From JAAYCB01 sp012744395 (GTDB taxonomy: Bacteria > Planctomycetota > Planctomycetia > Pirellulales > Thermoguttaceae), in NCBI GenBank assembly GCA_028703175.1, contig JAQVNJ010000012.1, forward strand, positions 19,486 to 83,485: DNA of 64,000 nucleotides. The letters are read 5' to 3'. Of this stretch, positions 53,161 to 62,611 are shown piece after piece (the first letter of the stretch is position 1; each line of letters begins with the position of its first letter). A program made the translations under genes and the position numbers. The notes beneath the pieces are model-generated. The model saw only the letters and a program-made list of their open reading frames with translations. It was not told the DNA's origin and ran no database searches.

Positions 53161-54876
53161 TCAGAGAATGGCTTGCTGCTTGCGGCGTTTCCTGCGGACG
53201 ATTCTCTCGCTGCGGCTGGCGGTGGCGAGCCAGAGCGGCCTCCAGCCGCCCGCCGTCGAGCCGATCTGCCGCTGGTAGGCACGGAGGAATCGGCAGACGA
53301 TGGTTCGCGAGATCCAGGGGTGGGCCTGGATGCTGACCGCCAGCCGGGCCAGGTCGGTCGCGCGCTGGCGGAGGGTGGCATTGCCGTTGAACGATACGTC
53401 ATCCAAGTCAACCAGGTAGGTGCGGAGTTCGCCCGACTCTTCGGCGACCAGCAGGTTGCTGGCCTTCAGATCGCTGTGAAGGACGTTTTGAGCGTGCATC
53501 CGCCCGAGCATCCCCCCGAGTTGCTCGGCGCACTGGCAGGCATGGCGAAACCGCAGTGGATGGGGCTGGCGTGCCATCCGCCAGAGGTAGAGGTGCAGGT
53601 TTTCGGAGCCCCCGATCCACTCGACAACCAGATAGCTGCGGCAGTGGAACCACGGCCGTCGCACGTCGCAAGCGGCGATCGGCCGCACGGTGGCGATGTT
53701 GCGGAGCCGCAGCGCGTGACCGTGACGCCAGCCGCGGACCGCCCTGGCCCGGCGAAAGGGCGCCAAGAGGGCCTTCCACCACGACCGCGGCTGGTAGCGT
53801 TTCATTGCGATGTGAACGGGACGGCCGCCGAGCGGCATTTCGGCCTCGACGATCATCGTTCCGTGGTCGAGCTTGACGCTCCGGTGCAGATTCCGCCGGA
53901 GCAGGCCTTCGGAGGTCTCGAAGAGATCCCGCAGGCTCTCGGGGCTGAAATCGCCAACCCCGTAGGCGCGGCCCTGCGGCATGGCGAGCCGGATGTAATC
54001 TCGGTTGTTTCGCAGCGGGCGCTTGTCGCGCTTGCGGAGCACCCGCTGCCGATGGCCGGCCGTCCCCGCGACAACCTGCCGCAGGGCATTTCGCTCGGAG
54101 CGCAAGCGCATTTCCGGCCGCTCGGCCAGGTAAGCTCGCCAGAAGCGGTATCGATCCTGAGGGGAAACGCGTTCGGACCAGGAAGCGTTCAATGCAACCA
54201 AGTTGCCGCGAACGGCTCTCCAATCGAGCGGCGTGGAGAGGCGGATGCCGGGCAGGTCGATCACGCGGATCTGGAATCGGCCCGTCGCCGGATCAACCTG
54301 CGGGAGCCCCTCTTGAAGCGAGACCACGAAGTTGCCGGCGTGGAAGTCGTCGTGCCAGATGCCCGCCCGGTGGATTCTCGCGGCAAGGGCGGCGAAGTCC
54401 ACAAGAAGTTGGCGCCATACGCGCCGGCGGACCGTGGCCGCAAGCGCCGGCAGCAGTTGACGGCAGTAGACATCGAGGGGGCATCCGCCCGGAATCGCCT
54501 GCGTAACGAGAAAAGACCCGTTGACCGGGCCGCGGCCTTTCTCTTCCTGCCAGGCCAGCGGCGTGGCCGTGGCGATGCCCCGCTCCGCGACCTGTTGGGC
54601 ATGTTCCCACTCGCGGCGAGCCGGACTGCGGCGAACGAGGTGTCGGGCACGGTCCCAGAAGGTGCTACAGCGGTAGTGCTTGACGAAGAAATCCCGTTCA
54701 CCGGCGGCCACCCGATAAACCGTCCGATGTGGCCCGTGCTTGAAAACGTGAACCGTGCCCGCTCCCAGCCAGTCCTCCAGCCGCAGTCCGTTGGGCCCAA
54801 CAAGGGTCTCCGCCCAGTCGCGGCGGGCGAGCCAGCGAAGACAATCGGTTCTTCCCTGAACGAAGTCCATGTGCAT
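53161..54876 (-). CDS. Tandem lipopolysaccharide-kinase-like protein (two kinase domains)
   Basis: About 571 residues in two halves. Each resembles the WaaP/InaA (KdkA) family of protein-kinase-like LPS core kinases. The first half has HRTVYRVAAGERDFFVKHYR with a Lys of the ATP pocket, and the catalytic loop HRAGIWHDDFHAGNFV followed by IRVIDLPGI. The second half has VHIAMKRYQP, VLHSDLKASNLLV and TYLVDLDDV. Both catalytic loops keep the H-x-D and D-L-x-D/G-type residues, so both could be active. No signal peptide; it would act on the cytoplasmic side during outer-membrane lipid assembly. Start uncertain (54876, 54870 or 54990); none has a good ribosome site. Converges with comEC. Confidence 0.8.
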   Translation of the reverse strand: MHMDFVQGRTDCLRWLARRDWAETLVGPNGLRLEDWLGAGTVHVFKHGPHRTVYRVAAGERDFFVKHYRCSTFWDRARHLVRRSPARREWEHAQQVAERGIATATPLAWQEEKGRGPVNGSFLVTQAIPGGCPLDVYCRQLLPALAATVRRRVWRQLLVDFAALAARIHRAGIWHDDFHAGNFVVSLQEGLPQVDPATGRFQIRVIDLPGIRLSTPLDWRAVRGNLVALNASWSERVSPQDRYRFWRAYLAERPEMRLRSERNALRQVVAGTAGHRQRVLRKRDKRPLRNNRDYIRLAMPQGRAYGVGDFSPESLRDLFETSEGLLRRNLHRSVKLDHGTMIVEAEMPLGGRPVHIAMKRYQPRSWWKALLAPFRRARAVRGWRHGHALRLRNIATVRPIAACDVRRPWFHCRSYLVVEWIGGSENLHLYLWRMARQPHPLRFRHACQCAEQLGGMLGRMHAQNVLHSDLKASNLLVAEESGELRTYLVDLDDVSFNGNATLRQRATDLARLAVSIQAHPWISRTIVCRFLRAYQRQIGSTAGGWRPLWLATASRSERIVRRKRRKQQAIL

Positions 54877-55179
54877 GCACAGCTTGCAGGTCACAGGAGA
54901 GGGGGGGCGCAAGGAGGCAAGACACGCCTCCGCCGAAGATGTAGCAGAGTCGCACCGACGCGGCAAGATAACGGAGGTAGTTTGGATCATGCGGGAAATC
55001 TGCGGTATTTTTTAATGGTCATGTGGCGGCCGCTGCCGCGTGGCACCTGGACGAGTCGCGACGCTGTCGTCTATGATTTGGTGGGAGTCCGTTGACCGAG
55101 GGACCCGTCGTCGAGGGGGGTGCGATGGAGTTTGGAGGGGGACGGTTTTTTGCTCAGGCCAGGAATGGAGAGGGGATCG

Positions 55180-56496
55180 ATGCCAGTCGCGAAGAGAATG
55201 CCACGCGCGGGGCGGGAGAGCGTCATGCGGGAACGGCAGGCCCGTTCGCGCCTTGCCGTGGCGGTGGCGATTGCGGCGATGTGTTTTGTCGCCGCGGATT
55301 GGCCCTGTTTCCGCGGACCGAAGTCCAGCGGGGCGTCGGACGATGTCGCCGGACCGACGCGTTGGACCGCCACGGACGCCGTGCTGTGGAAGACGGCCCT
55401 GCCTGGTTTTGGCGCTTCCAGCCCGATCACCTGGCAGGGCAGGGTGTTTGTGACCAGCTACAACGGCTACGGCCTTGACGAGGACCATCCCGGCGGGCAG
55501 GAAGACCTGCGGATTCAGCTCACCGCGCTGAACCTGTCGGACGGCAGTGTGGCCTGGGCGCGGGAGATCGAGCCGGCGATCCCCGAGCAGGACTACCGCG
55601 GATTCCTGGCGATTCACGGATACGCTTCGGGCACGCCGGCCACCGACGGCGAGCGGGTCTACGTGGCCGCTGGCCGGTCCGGGGTGCTGGCCTTCACGAT
55701 GGCGGGCCGGCCGGTCTGGAGGGCAAGCATCGGTTCGGGCCGACACGAATGGGGCTCGGCCACGTCGGTCGTGCTCCACGGCGATCTGGTGATTGTCAAC
55801 GCGAGCGTGGAGAGCGGGGCGATCATCGCGCTGACCAAGGCCGAGGGGCAGGAGGCCTGGCGGCGAGAGGGAATTCGGCAGTCGTGGAGCACGCCGCTGG
55901 TGGCGGCGGCCGTGGGCGGCCGCGAGGAGCTTGTCGTCAGCGCGGAGGGCAAGGCCTTGGGCCTCGACCCGAACACCGGGACGCAGCTCTGGGAGTGCCA
56001 GAGCGTCGACGATTTCGTTTGCCCCTCGGTGGTTGCCCACGGGGGGGTGGCCTACATTACCGGCGGCAGGAAGCCGTTCTGCATGGCGATCCGCCTCGGC
56101 GGGCGCGGCGACGTGACGGAGTCGCACCGGCTGTGGAAGACCGAGAAGACGCCCAAGGTGGCGACTCCCCTCTACCACGCCGGACGCCTCCACTGGATCG
56201 ACCAGCGAGGGAACGCCGTCTGCATCGACGCCGCCAACGGCGGGCTCCTCTACGAGCAGAATTTGCAGGTCGATGGAAGAGGCGACAAGGTCTATGCGTC
56301 GCTCGTGCGCGCCGGCGAGAAGCTGTATGGAGTGACGCGGCGGGGCGAGACGATCGTTCTCGCGCCGGGGCCGAAGCTGCTCGAACTGGCCAGGAATTCG
56401 CTTGACGATCCGAGCTCCTTCCAGGCGACGCCCGCCGTCTGCAACGGCCGCCTGCTGATCCGCTCCGACCGGTTCCTGTACTGCATCGGAAACTGA
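55180..56496 (+). CDS. PQQ-like beta-propeller secreted protein
   Basis: 438 residues. After a signal peptide (RSRLAVAVAIAAMCFVAA) the mature protein starts DWPCFRGPKSSG, the usual opening of planctomycete PQQ/BamB-like quinoprotein-type propellers. Blade motifs include VWRASIGSGRHEWGSA, ALTKAEGQEAWRREG and ALGLDPNTGTQLWECQS, each with a W-x-x-x type closing residue. These proteins are usually non-catalytic scaffolds in the periplasm. Two starts have ribosome sites: 55180 (GGAGAGGGG) and 55225 (GGGAG), and the second gives the shorter signal peptide. Divergent from the tandem kinase. Confidence 0.85.
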   Translation: MPVAKRMPRAGRESVMRERQARSRLAVAVAIAAMCFVAADWPCFRGPKSSGASDDVAGPTRWTATDAVLWKTALPGFGASSPITWQGRVFVTSYNGYGLDEDHPGGQEDLRIQLTALNLSDGSVAWAREIEPAIPEQDYRGFLAIHGYASGTPATDGERVYVAAGRSGVLAFTMAGRPVWRASIGSGRHEWGSATSVVLHGDLVIVNASVESGAIIALTKAEGQEAWRREGIRQSWSTPLVAAAVGGREELVVSAEGKALGLDPNTGTQLWECQSVDDFVCPSVVAHGGVAYITGGRKPFCMAIRLGGRGDVTESHRLWKTEKTPKVATPLYHAGRLHWIDQRGNAVCIDAANGGLLYEQNLQVDGRGDKVYASLVRAGEKLYGVTRRGETIVLAPGPKLLELARNSLDDPSSFQATPAVCNGRLLIRSDRFLYCIGN

Positions 56497-56535
56497 ACGG
56501 GTAGAGGTTATCTTACGACGAAGAAAGGGATGGCA

Positions 56536-56859
56536 ATGCCGCTATTCGAAATTGAGACCGAATCACACATCGTGATCACGTGGGCTGACAACGAAGAGAC
56601 CGCCCGGGCCGTTCTCGCCGAGAGCTATCCCGCCGAACAGCCGGTCCGAGTGACGAAACGCCCCCGAGACACCTGGGTGATCTCGAAGGCGGCCTTGGGG
56701 ATTCGCGGCAAGACCGACCCCTGCGCCACCGCGCGCGACTGCCTCGACCGGGCGGCGGGCGACAAGCTCCACGCAATCCGCCTCTACATGCACGAGACCG
56801 GCAGCGACCTGGAACGCGCCCGAAAGGTCATCGAGTCGAACATGGTCATGGGGTGGTAG
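56536..56859 (+). CDS. Small hypothetical protein, 107 residues
   Basis: A soluble, compact protein of mixed alpha/beta character: PLFEIETESHIVITWADNEE, then RPRDTWVISKAALGIRGKTD and a helical C-terminus (DLERARKVIESNMVMGW). No family recognised. The ATG at 56536 has AAAGG at correct spacing; one two codons earlier does not. It follows the propeller gene by 39 bases on the same strand, so the two may be co-transcribed. Confidence 0.7.
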   Translation: MPLFEIETESHIVITWADNEETARAVLAESYPAEQPVRVTKRPRDTWVISKAALGIRGKTDPCATARDCLDRAAGDKLHAIRLYMHETGSDLERARKVIESNMVMGW

Positions 56860-56871
56860 AGGCGTCGAGGG

Positions 56872-56995
56872 AATGACGAATGCCGAAAGGCGAATGCCCG
56901 CTGGATGAAGACGAGGGGCTGAAACACTGACTACGGTGACCTGTGATCTGTAACCTGTCGCTTGTCGCATGCCATCTGTCACCTGCGACTTCGAA
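56872..56995. repeat. Repeat-rich spacer
   Basis: 56872-56900 holds a diverged copy of the GACGAATGTCGAAA family. 56932-56995 is a run of short imperfect repeats of the type GTGACCTGTGATCTGTAACC / CTGTCGCTTGTCGCATG. No gene; the downstream gene starts at 57018 with its own GGAG site. Confidence 0.7.
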
Positions 56996-57017
56996 ACGCT
57001 TTGCATGGAGACGTCCA

Positions 57018-59450
57018 ATGGCTTACCCGGTCCGAACCCAGCCCCGTTGCCTGGCGATGCCGCTGGCGGCGCTGTTCCTGGCTCTTGCCCCGGCATGGGC
57101 CGGCGCCGGCGAGGCGGCCGACGGCGCCGTGGTCAAGCAGCTCCTCCGCGCCTCGGCCACCGGGGCCGATCTGCTCAACCCGGACGCCTGGGGCGATTAC
57201 GAGCAGGGGGCGGCGCGAGACGGGGCGGAGATTGTCTGCGACAATGCGGGCGACAGCGGTGGCCGCCGCGGCGCCCGCCAGACCGTCGTTCTCAATCAGA
57301 CCGAGCCGGAGCCGATCATCGCTTCCGTCGAAAGCCGCTGCGAGGGCGTCTCCGGCTCCCCCGGCGCGGATTACTCGCTCTACCTCGACCTGGTTCATGC
57401 CGACGGCACGCCGCTCTGGGGCCAGTCCGCCGCGTTCGACACCGGCACGCACGGTTGGCAGCGGCGGCAGGTGGTGATCGTCCCGAGCAAGCCGGTCCGG
57501 CAGGTCAGCTTCTACCTGCTGCTTCGCGGCCGTGCGGGCAAGGCGTGGTTTCGCAACCCGAGACTCCAGGTCCTTCGCGCCGGCGAAGGGACGAGCCTGT
57601 TCGACGGGCTGGCCGTGGCGTGCCAGGGGCCGCGCCAGGCCGGATTCCAGGTCCGCGACGCCGCCGCCGACTCGGATTTCGTGCGCCTCCAGCGCGAGGC
57701 GCTGGGCTTGAAACTTCAGTGCCGGACGGAGCAGCGCGACGGCGCGGAGCTGTTCGACCTGGTCCTCTCCGACACCTCCGGCAGGGACCGCGCGGTGACG
57801 CTGGTCTATGCCCTTCCCGTCGACCCGGCAGGACTCGCATGGCTGGAAGACCCGCGGCGGTCGATCGCCGTCGAGCCGCGGCGCGAATACATGGACGCCG
57901 CCCGCTTCCATTTAGGGGCCAACGGGCGGATCTCCCGCTATCCGTTCTCGGCGGTCGCCGGGGCGGGCGAGGGCGTGGCCCTGGGGATCGACATGGCGCA
58001 TCCGGCCGTCTATCGAACCGGCTACAACTCCGGCACGGGCGAGTTGTTCCTCGCGTTCGACATCGGTCTTGCGCCGGAGAAGCCTTCCGCGCGGCTGCGA
58101 TTCTGCCGGTTCGGGTTCGAGCCTGCTTGGGGTTTCCGGTCAGCGCTGGCCCGCTACTACGCGTTGTTCCCCGAAGCCTTCCGCTGCCGCACGCCGAAGC
58201 AGGGGCTCTGGATGCCGTTCGCCAAGATCAGTAAGGTCGAGGGGTGGGAGGATTTCGGCTTCCAATTCAAAGAGGGCAACGACGAGACGGCCTGGGACGA
58301 CGAGCATGGCGTGACGACTTTCCGCTACACCGAACCGATGACCTGGTGGATGCGGATGCCGCCCGAAATGCCCCGGACCTACGAGGCCGCCCTGGCCGAG
58401 GCCGAGCGGCTGGCCGAAAAGGGTGACGCCCGTGCCAAGGCCCTGCTGACGAGCGGCTTCCATGACCCGTCGGGCCGGTTCGTCGCGCAACTCCTCGACA
58501 CGCCCTGGTGCAACGGCGCCGTCTGGAGCGTCAACGGGATGCCGGGCATCGCAGGAGAGGTCACCGATTTTCGGCTCAAGTGGAACGCCGACCTGAAACA
58601 GCGACTCTACGGTGCGGACGCCAAGGGAGAACTCGACGGCGAGTACATCGATTCGAGCGAAGGCTACGTGACCGCGGAGCTCGACTTCCGCCGCGACCAC
58701 TTCGCGGCCGCCGCCACGCCGCTGACGTTCTCGTCCGGCGATTGCCGACCGGCGATTTTTCGCGGGCTGGTCGCCTTCGAGTACGTCCGCGCAATCGCCG
58801 ATGACTTGCACGGCATGGGCAAGTTGATGATGGCCAACAGCACGCCGATCCGCCTTGCGTGGCTCGCCCCGCTGCTGGAGGTCATGGGCACCGAGACCGA
58901 CTGGAACCGCAGCGGGCGCTGGTCGCCGATGTCCGACGCGGACCTGCTCTACCGCCGCGCGATGTGCAAGGGCAAGCCCTACTGCTTCCTGATGAACACC
59001 CGCTTCGAGGACTTTTCTTACGAGCTGGTCGAAAAGTACATGCGGCGATCGCTGGCCTACGGGATGTTTCCAGGCTTTTTTAGCCACAACGCCTCCGAGG
59101 GCCATTACTTCACGCGGCCGGAATTTTACAACCGCGACCGCCCGCTGTTCAAGAAGTACGTACCCCTGTGCAAGCTGGTCGCGGAGGCGGGCTGGGAGCC
59201 GCTCACGCTCGCCCGATCGAGCGACCCGCGGGTTTACGTCGAACGGTTCGGCGGCCGCTACCTGACCGTCTTCAACGACAGCCGGGAGGACCGCAGCGTC
59301 ACCCTGGAAATCGAGGCGGCGCTGCGGCGGTCGCCGGCGCCGAGCCGCGACCTGGTCGGCGGCCGGGAGATTGCCTGGCAAGACGGCGAGACAACGCTTC
59401 GGCTGGCGGCCGAGGACGTTGCCGTGATCGATCTCGGCGCGGCGGATTGA
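57018..59450 (+). CDS. Large secreted protein, possible glycoside-hydrolase-like enzyme
   Basis: 810 residues with a signal peptide (PLAALFLALAPAWAGA). The first third looks like a beta-sandwich, and the middle and last parts are barrel-like. Segments such as DGEYIDSSEGYVTAELDFRR, TFSSGDCRPAIFRGLVAFEY, KLMMANSTPIRLAWLAPLLE and GMFPGFFSHNASEGHYFT resemble glycoside hydrolases of the alpha-galactosidase-like type, with several conserved-looking acidic residues. A final small beta domain (YLTVFNDSREDRSVTLEIE) is a typical C-terminal sandwich. I could not place it in a numbered GH family. The start is fixed by GGAGACG. Probably periplasmic polysaccharide processing. Confidence 0.8.
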   Translation: MAYPVRTQPRCLAMPLAALFLALAPAWAGAGEAADGAVVKQLLRASATGADLLNPDAWGDYEQGAARDGAEIVCDNAGDSGGRRGARQTVVLNQTEPEPIIASVESRCEGVSGSPGADYSLYLDLVHADGTPLWGQSAAFDTGTHGWQRRQVVIVPSKPVRQVSFYLLLRGRAGKAWFRNPRLQVLRAGEGTSLFDGLAVACQGPRQAGFQVRDAAADSDFVRLQREALGLKLQCRTEQRDGAELFDLVLSDTSGRDRAVTLVYALPVDPAGLAWLEDPRRSIAVEPRREYMDAARFHLGANGRISRYPFSAVAGAGEGVALGIDMAHPAVYRTGYNSGTGELFLAFDIGLAPEKPSARLRFCRFGFEPAWGFRSALARYYALFPEAFRCRTPKQGLWMPFAKISKVEGWEDFGFQFKEGNDETAWDDEHGVTTFRYTEPMTWWMRMPPEMPRTYEAALAEAERLAEKGDARAKALLTSGFHDPSGRFVAQLLDTPWCNGAVWSVNGMPGIAGEVTDFRLKWNADLKQRLYGADAKGELDGEYIDSSEGYVTAELDFRRDHFAAAATPLTFSSGDCRPAIFRGLVAFEYVRAIADDLHGMGKLMMANSTPIRLAWLAPLLEVMGTETDWNRSGRWSPMSDADLLYRRAMCKGKPYCFLMNTRFEDFSYELVEKYMRRSLAYGMFPGFFSHNASEGHYFTRPEFYNRDRPLFKKYVPLCKLVAEAGWEPLTLARSSDPRVYVERFGGRYLTVFNDSREDRSVTLEIEAALRRSPAPSRDLVGGREIAWQDGETTLRLAAEDVAVIDLGAAD

Positions 59451-59736
59451 GATCGGTTCCAGGCGAGAAGCGCCCGAGCAATTCGAGATCGTCAGCCAGT
59501 TCAATTTGCCCAAGGGGCCGCAAGGCCCCGCGTGGGCGCATCCAGTGATTCACGGCGGCCGCCTCGATCTGCGGCACGGCGATTGGCTCTACGCGCATGA
59601 TATTCGACCGGCGCGGAGCGCCGCACGGCCGCGTTCACCGAAGGCGGCGGCGGCGGGCGGCCTCCAATAGCGATCCAGCGGCACTCCGCCCATCGTGGCA
59701 TTGCATCTTGGCAATTGCTTTACCTGACGTGATAGA

Positions 59737-60360
59737 ATGGAGCCCCCCAGGAAACCGCAGCGAATCGTCCTGGCCATTCTGCTGGCGGCGATCGGCTGTG
59801 TGCTGATGATCGGCAGTTCTTCCTATCCGGACGTTGGCCGAAACGAAACCGTCCCACGTTCGCGGCAAGCGAGGCAGATCGGATTGTTCACACGTGCTCT
59901 CAAGTTTGTGATGCTGCTCCTGGCGTCGTGGTGCGTGATGACGTTCGTCCACGAGTCGGGCCACATCCTCTGCGGCTGGGCCTGTGGCGGGACCTTGAAG
60001 ACGGCCGATCTGGCGCCCTGGCATCTGCCCTACAGCATCTTCGATCCCGACCCCCGGCCGCTCGTCACGCTTTGGGGCGGACCGGTGCTTGGCGCGGCAA
60101 TTCCCCTGGCCGTCGCGATCCTCGTGCGGAGGGACTGGATGTGGTTTGTCGCCAATTTCTGCATCCTGGCCAATGGCGTCTATTTGGCGGCGGCTTGGGT
60201 CTCCGGCGCTTCCTACCTGGACACTCCGCAACTCCTTGAGCACGGCGCGCAGCCGGCAGCGATTGCGGTCTACTGCCTGGTGACGATCGGTTTCGGTTAC
60301 GTGGGGTTCCGCCGGCAGTGGATTCGAGCCCTGGCAGGATTCTCCACGGCTCACCCGTAG
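59737..60360 (+). CDS. Putative M50-like membrane metalloprotease or related protein
   Basis: 207 residues with five to six hydrophobic segments. CVMTFVHESGHILCGWACGG contains an H-E-x-x-H zinc motif within or beside a membrane helix (about residues 67-80). VTLWGGPVLGAAIPLAVAIL gives a second conserved-looking helix with a G-G-P motif, as in M50/S2P-type proteases where N-P-D-G-type motifs supply the third ligand. No PDZ domain. Protease activity is plausible but not proven. It stands alone between the secreted protein and the sulfatase. The 286 bases before it hold no gene I recognise. Confidence 0.7.
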   Translation: MEPPRKPQRIVLAILLAAIGCVLMIGSSSYPDVGRNETVPRSRQARQIGLFTRALKFVMLLLASWCVMTFVHESGHILCGWACGGTLKTADLAPWHLPYSIFDPDPRPLVTLWGGPVLGAAIPLAVAILVRRDWMWFVANFCILANGVYLAAAWVSGASYLDTPQLLEHGAQPAAIAVYCLVTIGFGYVGFRRQWIRALAGFSTAHP

Positions 60361-60501
60361 CCGCCCATGGGCACGGTTCCCAGGCTGCTCGGCAACGCAA
60401 GGTCAGCTCGTCGACGGATCGGCGACTCCAGGCCCGTCGGGGGTGGTCCGCGTTGGCCCCCCCCCCACGCGCTCCGTCGTCGGCCGGAAATCAAACTACG
60501 A

Positions 60502-62064
60502 TCAGTCTCTCGTCGGCGTGCTGCCCCACCAGTCCTTGTTGGGCTTGAAGTTCGGATCGAGGTAGCCGGCGTGCTGCTTTTCGCGCGCAGCGAGCCCCTT
60601 GGTGCGGATGGCCTCCTCGTCGCGCTTCGCCTCCTCGGCATCGTAGTTCGGATTCGGCCGCGGCAGCCGGGCGCCGGTTTCTTTGAGAAGGCGGTCGATC
60701 TTGGCGCGCAGGGCCGCCGCGATGGCCGGGTGTTCGGCGGCCACGTCGGTCTGTTCGCCGATGTCGGCGGCCAGGTTGTAGAGCTCGTCGCGGCCGTCCT
60801 CATAATAATGGATCAGCTTCCAATCGCCGGAGCGGACGATCGCCGAGGGCTCGCCTCCCTGGTTGCCATAGTGCGGATAGTGCCAGAAGAGGTCGCGGGC
60901 CTCGATCGCGCCCCCCTTGAGCAACGGCACGAGGCTGACGCCGTCGACGTGCTGTCCGGGCCTGGGCGGCAGGCCTGACAGTTCGAGAATCGTCGGATAG
61001 AAATCGGCGTGGATGACCGGCGCGGGGCACGCCGCGCCCGAGTCGGCCATGCCGGGCACGCGGATGTAGTAGGGTTCGCGGATGCCGCCTTCCCACTGCC
61101 GCCCTTTCCCACCGCGGAAGGGCAAGTTGCAGGTCGCGTAGGCGTCGCCCGACGAAACGCCGCCGTTGTCCGAGGTGAAGATCACCACCGTATTGCCGGC
61201 CAATCCCAGCGCGTCGAGTCTGGTGAGCACGATGCCCACCGCCTCGTCCATCGACTCGATCATGCCGGCGTAGATCGGGTTATCCCGCACTTGTCTGACG
61301 GGCAAGGTCCGGTCGATGAGGAACCGGTTCCCCCGGTGGGGTCTGGCCGCGGCCTTCTGCCGGTACTTCGACCATCTTTCCGGTGTCGTCTGGATCGGTC
61401 CATGGACCGAGTAGAACGAGAGATAAGCCAGAAAGGGTTCGCGCTTGTGCTCTTCGATGAATCGGGCGGTCTCCCGGCCGAGCCGGATCGGCAGCGGCTC
61501 GCCGTCGGGCCCGTCTTGAAGGTTCGGGTTCTCGTAAGGCGCGAAGTACCCGCCCTTCGGACTCCCGGCGTCCCAGCCGCCGACGTTGAACTCAAATCCG
61601 TGGTCCGTGGGCCATGAACCCGCGCCGCCGAGGTGCCACTTGCCGGCGAAGAATGTGCGGTAGCCGGCAGCCCGCAGCGCTTCGGCCAGCGTCGTGTCTT
61701 CGTGCGGCAGGTTGCGGTCGTATCGGGCGGGGAGCAGCTTGGTGTTCCGCTTCCAGTCGGCGTCTTCCGCCGCCCCGATCCAGTCGGTGATCCCATGCCG
61801 CGCCGGGCACTTGCCAAGCAGGATGCTCGCTCGCGAGGGGCTGCACACCTGGCAGCTGGCGTAACCCTGGGTGAATCGCATGCCGGTTCTGGCGATGCGG
61901 TCGATGTTCGGGGTCTCGTAGAACGGGCTGCCTTCGATGCTCAGGTCGCGGGCGCCGAGATCATCGGCGAGGATGAAGAGGAAATTGGGCTTCGGGGCCT
62001 CGGCAAGGGCGGACGCGTTCGCCAGAACGGCCAGCGCGACGGAAAGCGGCAAGGTGCAGCGCAT
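60502..62064 (-). CDS. Sulfatase (formylglycine-dependent)
   Basis: 520 residues with a signal peptide (MRCTLPLSVALAVLANASALA). It hydrolyses sulfate esters, probably from algal or other sulfated polysaccharides, in the periplasm or outside. The formylglycine motif is C-S-P-S-R-A within CQVCSPSRASILLGK (about residues 79-93). The metal-binding FLFILADDLGARD at the N-terminus and SDNGG later are also intact. The C-terminus FWHYPHYGNQGGEPSAIVR is typical. The ribosome site AGGAG fits the ATG at 62064; 61 in-frame upstream codons were rejected. Activity requires a formylglycine-generating enzyme from elsewhere. Confidence 0.95.
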   Translation of the reverse strand: MRCTLPLSVALAVLANASALAEAPKPNFLFILADDLGARDLSIEGSPFYETPNIDRIARTGMRFTQGYASCQVCSPSRASILLGKCPARHGITDWIGAAEDADWKRNTKLLPARYDRNLPHEDTTLAEALRAAGYRTFFAGKWHLGGAGSWPTDHGFEFNVGGWDAGSPKGGYFAPYENPNLQDGPDGEPLPIRLGRETARFIEEHKREPFLAYLSFYSVHGPIQTTPERWSKYRQKAAARPHRGNRFLIDRTLPVRQVRDNPIYAGMIESMDEAVGIVLTRLDALGLAGNTVVIFTSDNGGVSSGDAYATCNLPFRGGKGRQWEGGIREPYYIRVPGMADSGAACPAPVIHADFYPTILELSGLPPRPGQHVDGVSLVPLLKGGAIEARDLFWHYPHYGNQGGEPSAIVRSGDWKLIHYYEDGRDELYNLAADIGEQTDVAAEHPAIAAALRAKIDRLLKETGARLPRPNPNYDAEEAKRDEEAIRTKGLAAREKQHAGYLDPNFKPNKDWWGSTPTRD

Positions 62065-62428
62065 CGGTGGGCTCCTGTTGGGGTATGCGATGGGGAAGGG
62101 GACGGTCCTGCGGGGCTCCCGGGCGTTCAGGCCGGGGGTGTTCAGCTTGAGGCGGCGCGCGTCGATCACCTCGCCAATATGCCCCGTCTTGCTCTCCCCC
62201 TGCAAGCCGATCGCGCACTGGGGGATGACGATGACCTTGTGATGCACTTGAATGGCTTGCCGCTGGGCCGCTTCTTGTGTACGATAGTCATTCCCGCTCG
62301 TTTTTCGCCGTATTGTCGTGACAGGTGCCCCTCAACCCTGGACGGCCGGGTCGGCGTCAAAGCAGGGGGAGCAGGTTTCACTTCTTTGCGGTTATCGATT
62401 TCCTTAAGTCATTGCAAGAAAACAACTT
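62065..62428. other. Gap of 364 bases between sulfatase and tRNA-Thr
   Basis: Holds the sulfatase 5' leader (leftward) and the tRNA promoter (rightward). No further gene on either strand and no clear promoter boxes; a modest A/T-rich patch lies at 62380-62425 just before the tRNA. Confidence 0.5.
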
Positions 62429-62501
62429 GCCAGCGTAGCTCAATCGGCAGAGCACAGCATTCGTAATGCTGGGGTTGCGGGTTCAACTCCCACCGCTGGC
62501 T
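62429..62501 (+). tRNA. tRNA-Thr (anticodon CGT)
   Basis: The acceptor stem GCCAGCG pairs with CGCTGGC at 62494-62500, with discriminator T. The D-arm GCTCAATCGGCAGAGC and T-arm GCGGGTTCAACTCCCAC are canonical. The anticodon arm CAGCA-TTCGTAA-TGCTG places CGT in the loop, decoding ACG threonine codons. CCA is not encoded. Seven T residues (62501-62507) follow at once and can act as terminator. Confidence 0.96.
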
Positions 62502-62611
62502 TTTTTTGTTTCTTTCGACCAGCCGTGGCCGGTGCGGCCTGATCGATTTTTCTCAGGCCCCTCCGTCGAGTGGTCCGCTCGGGTGTGTTTCAGTTTGGCG
62601 GTGAATCTTAT

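Noticed and set aside
54877..54990. 38-codon N-terminal extension of the tandem kinase
   Set aside because: No ribosome site and no kinase-family character; it passes through a GGAGGCGTGTCTTGCCTCC hairpin.
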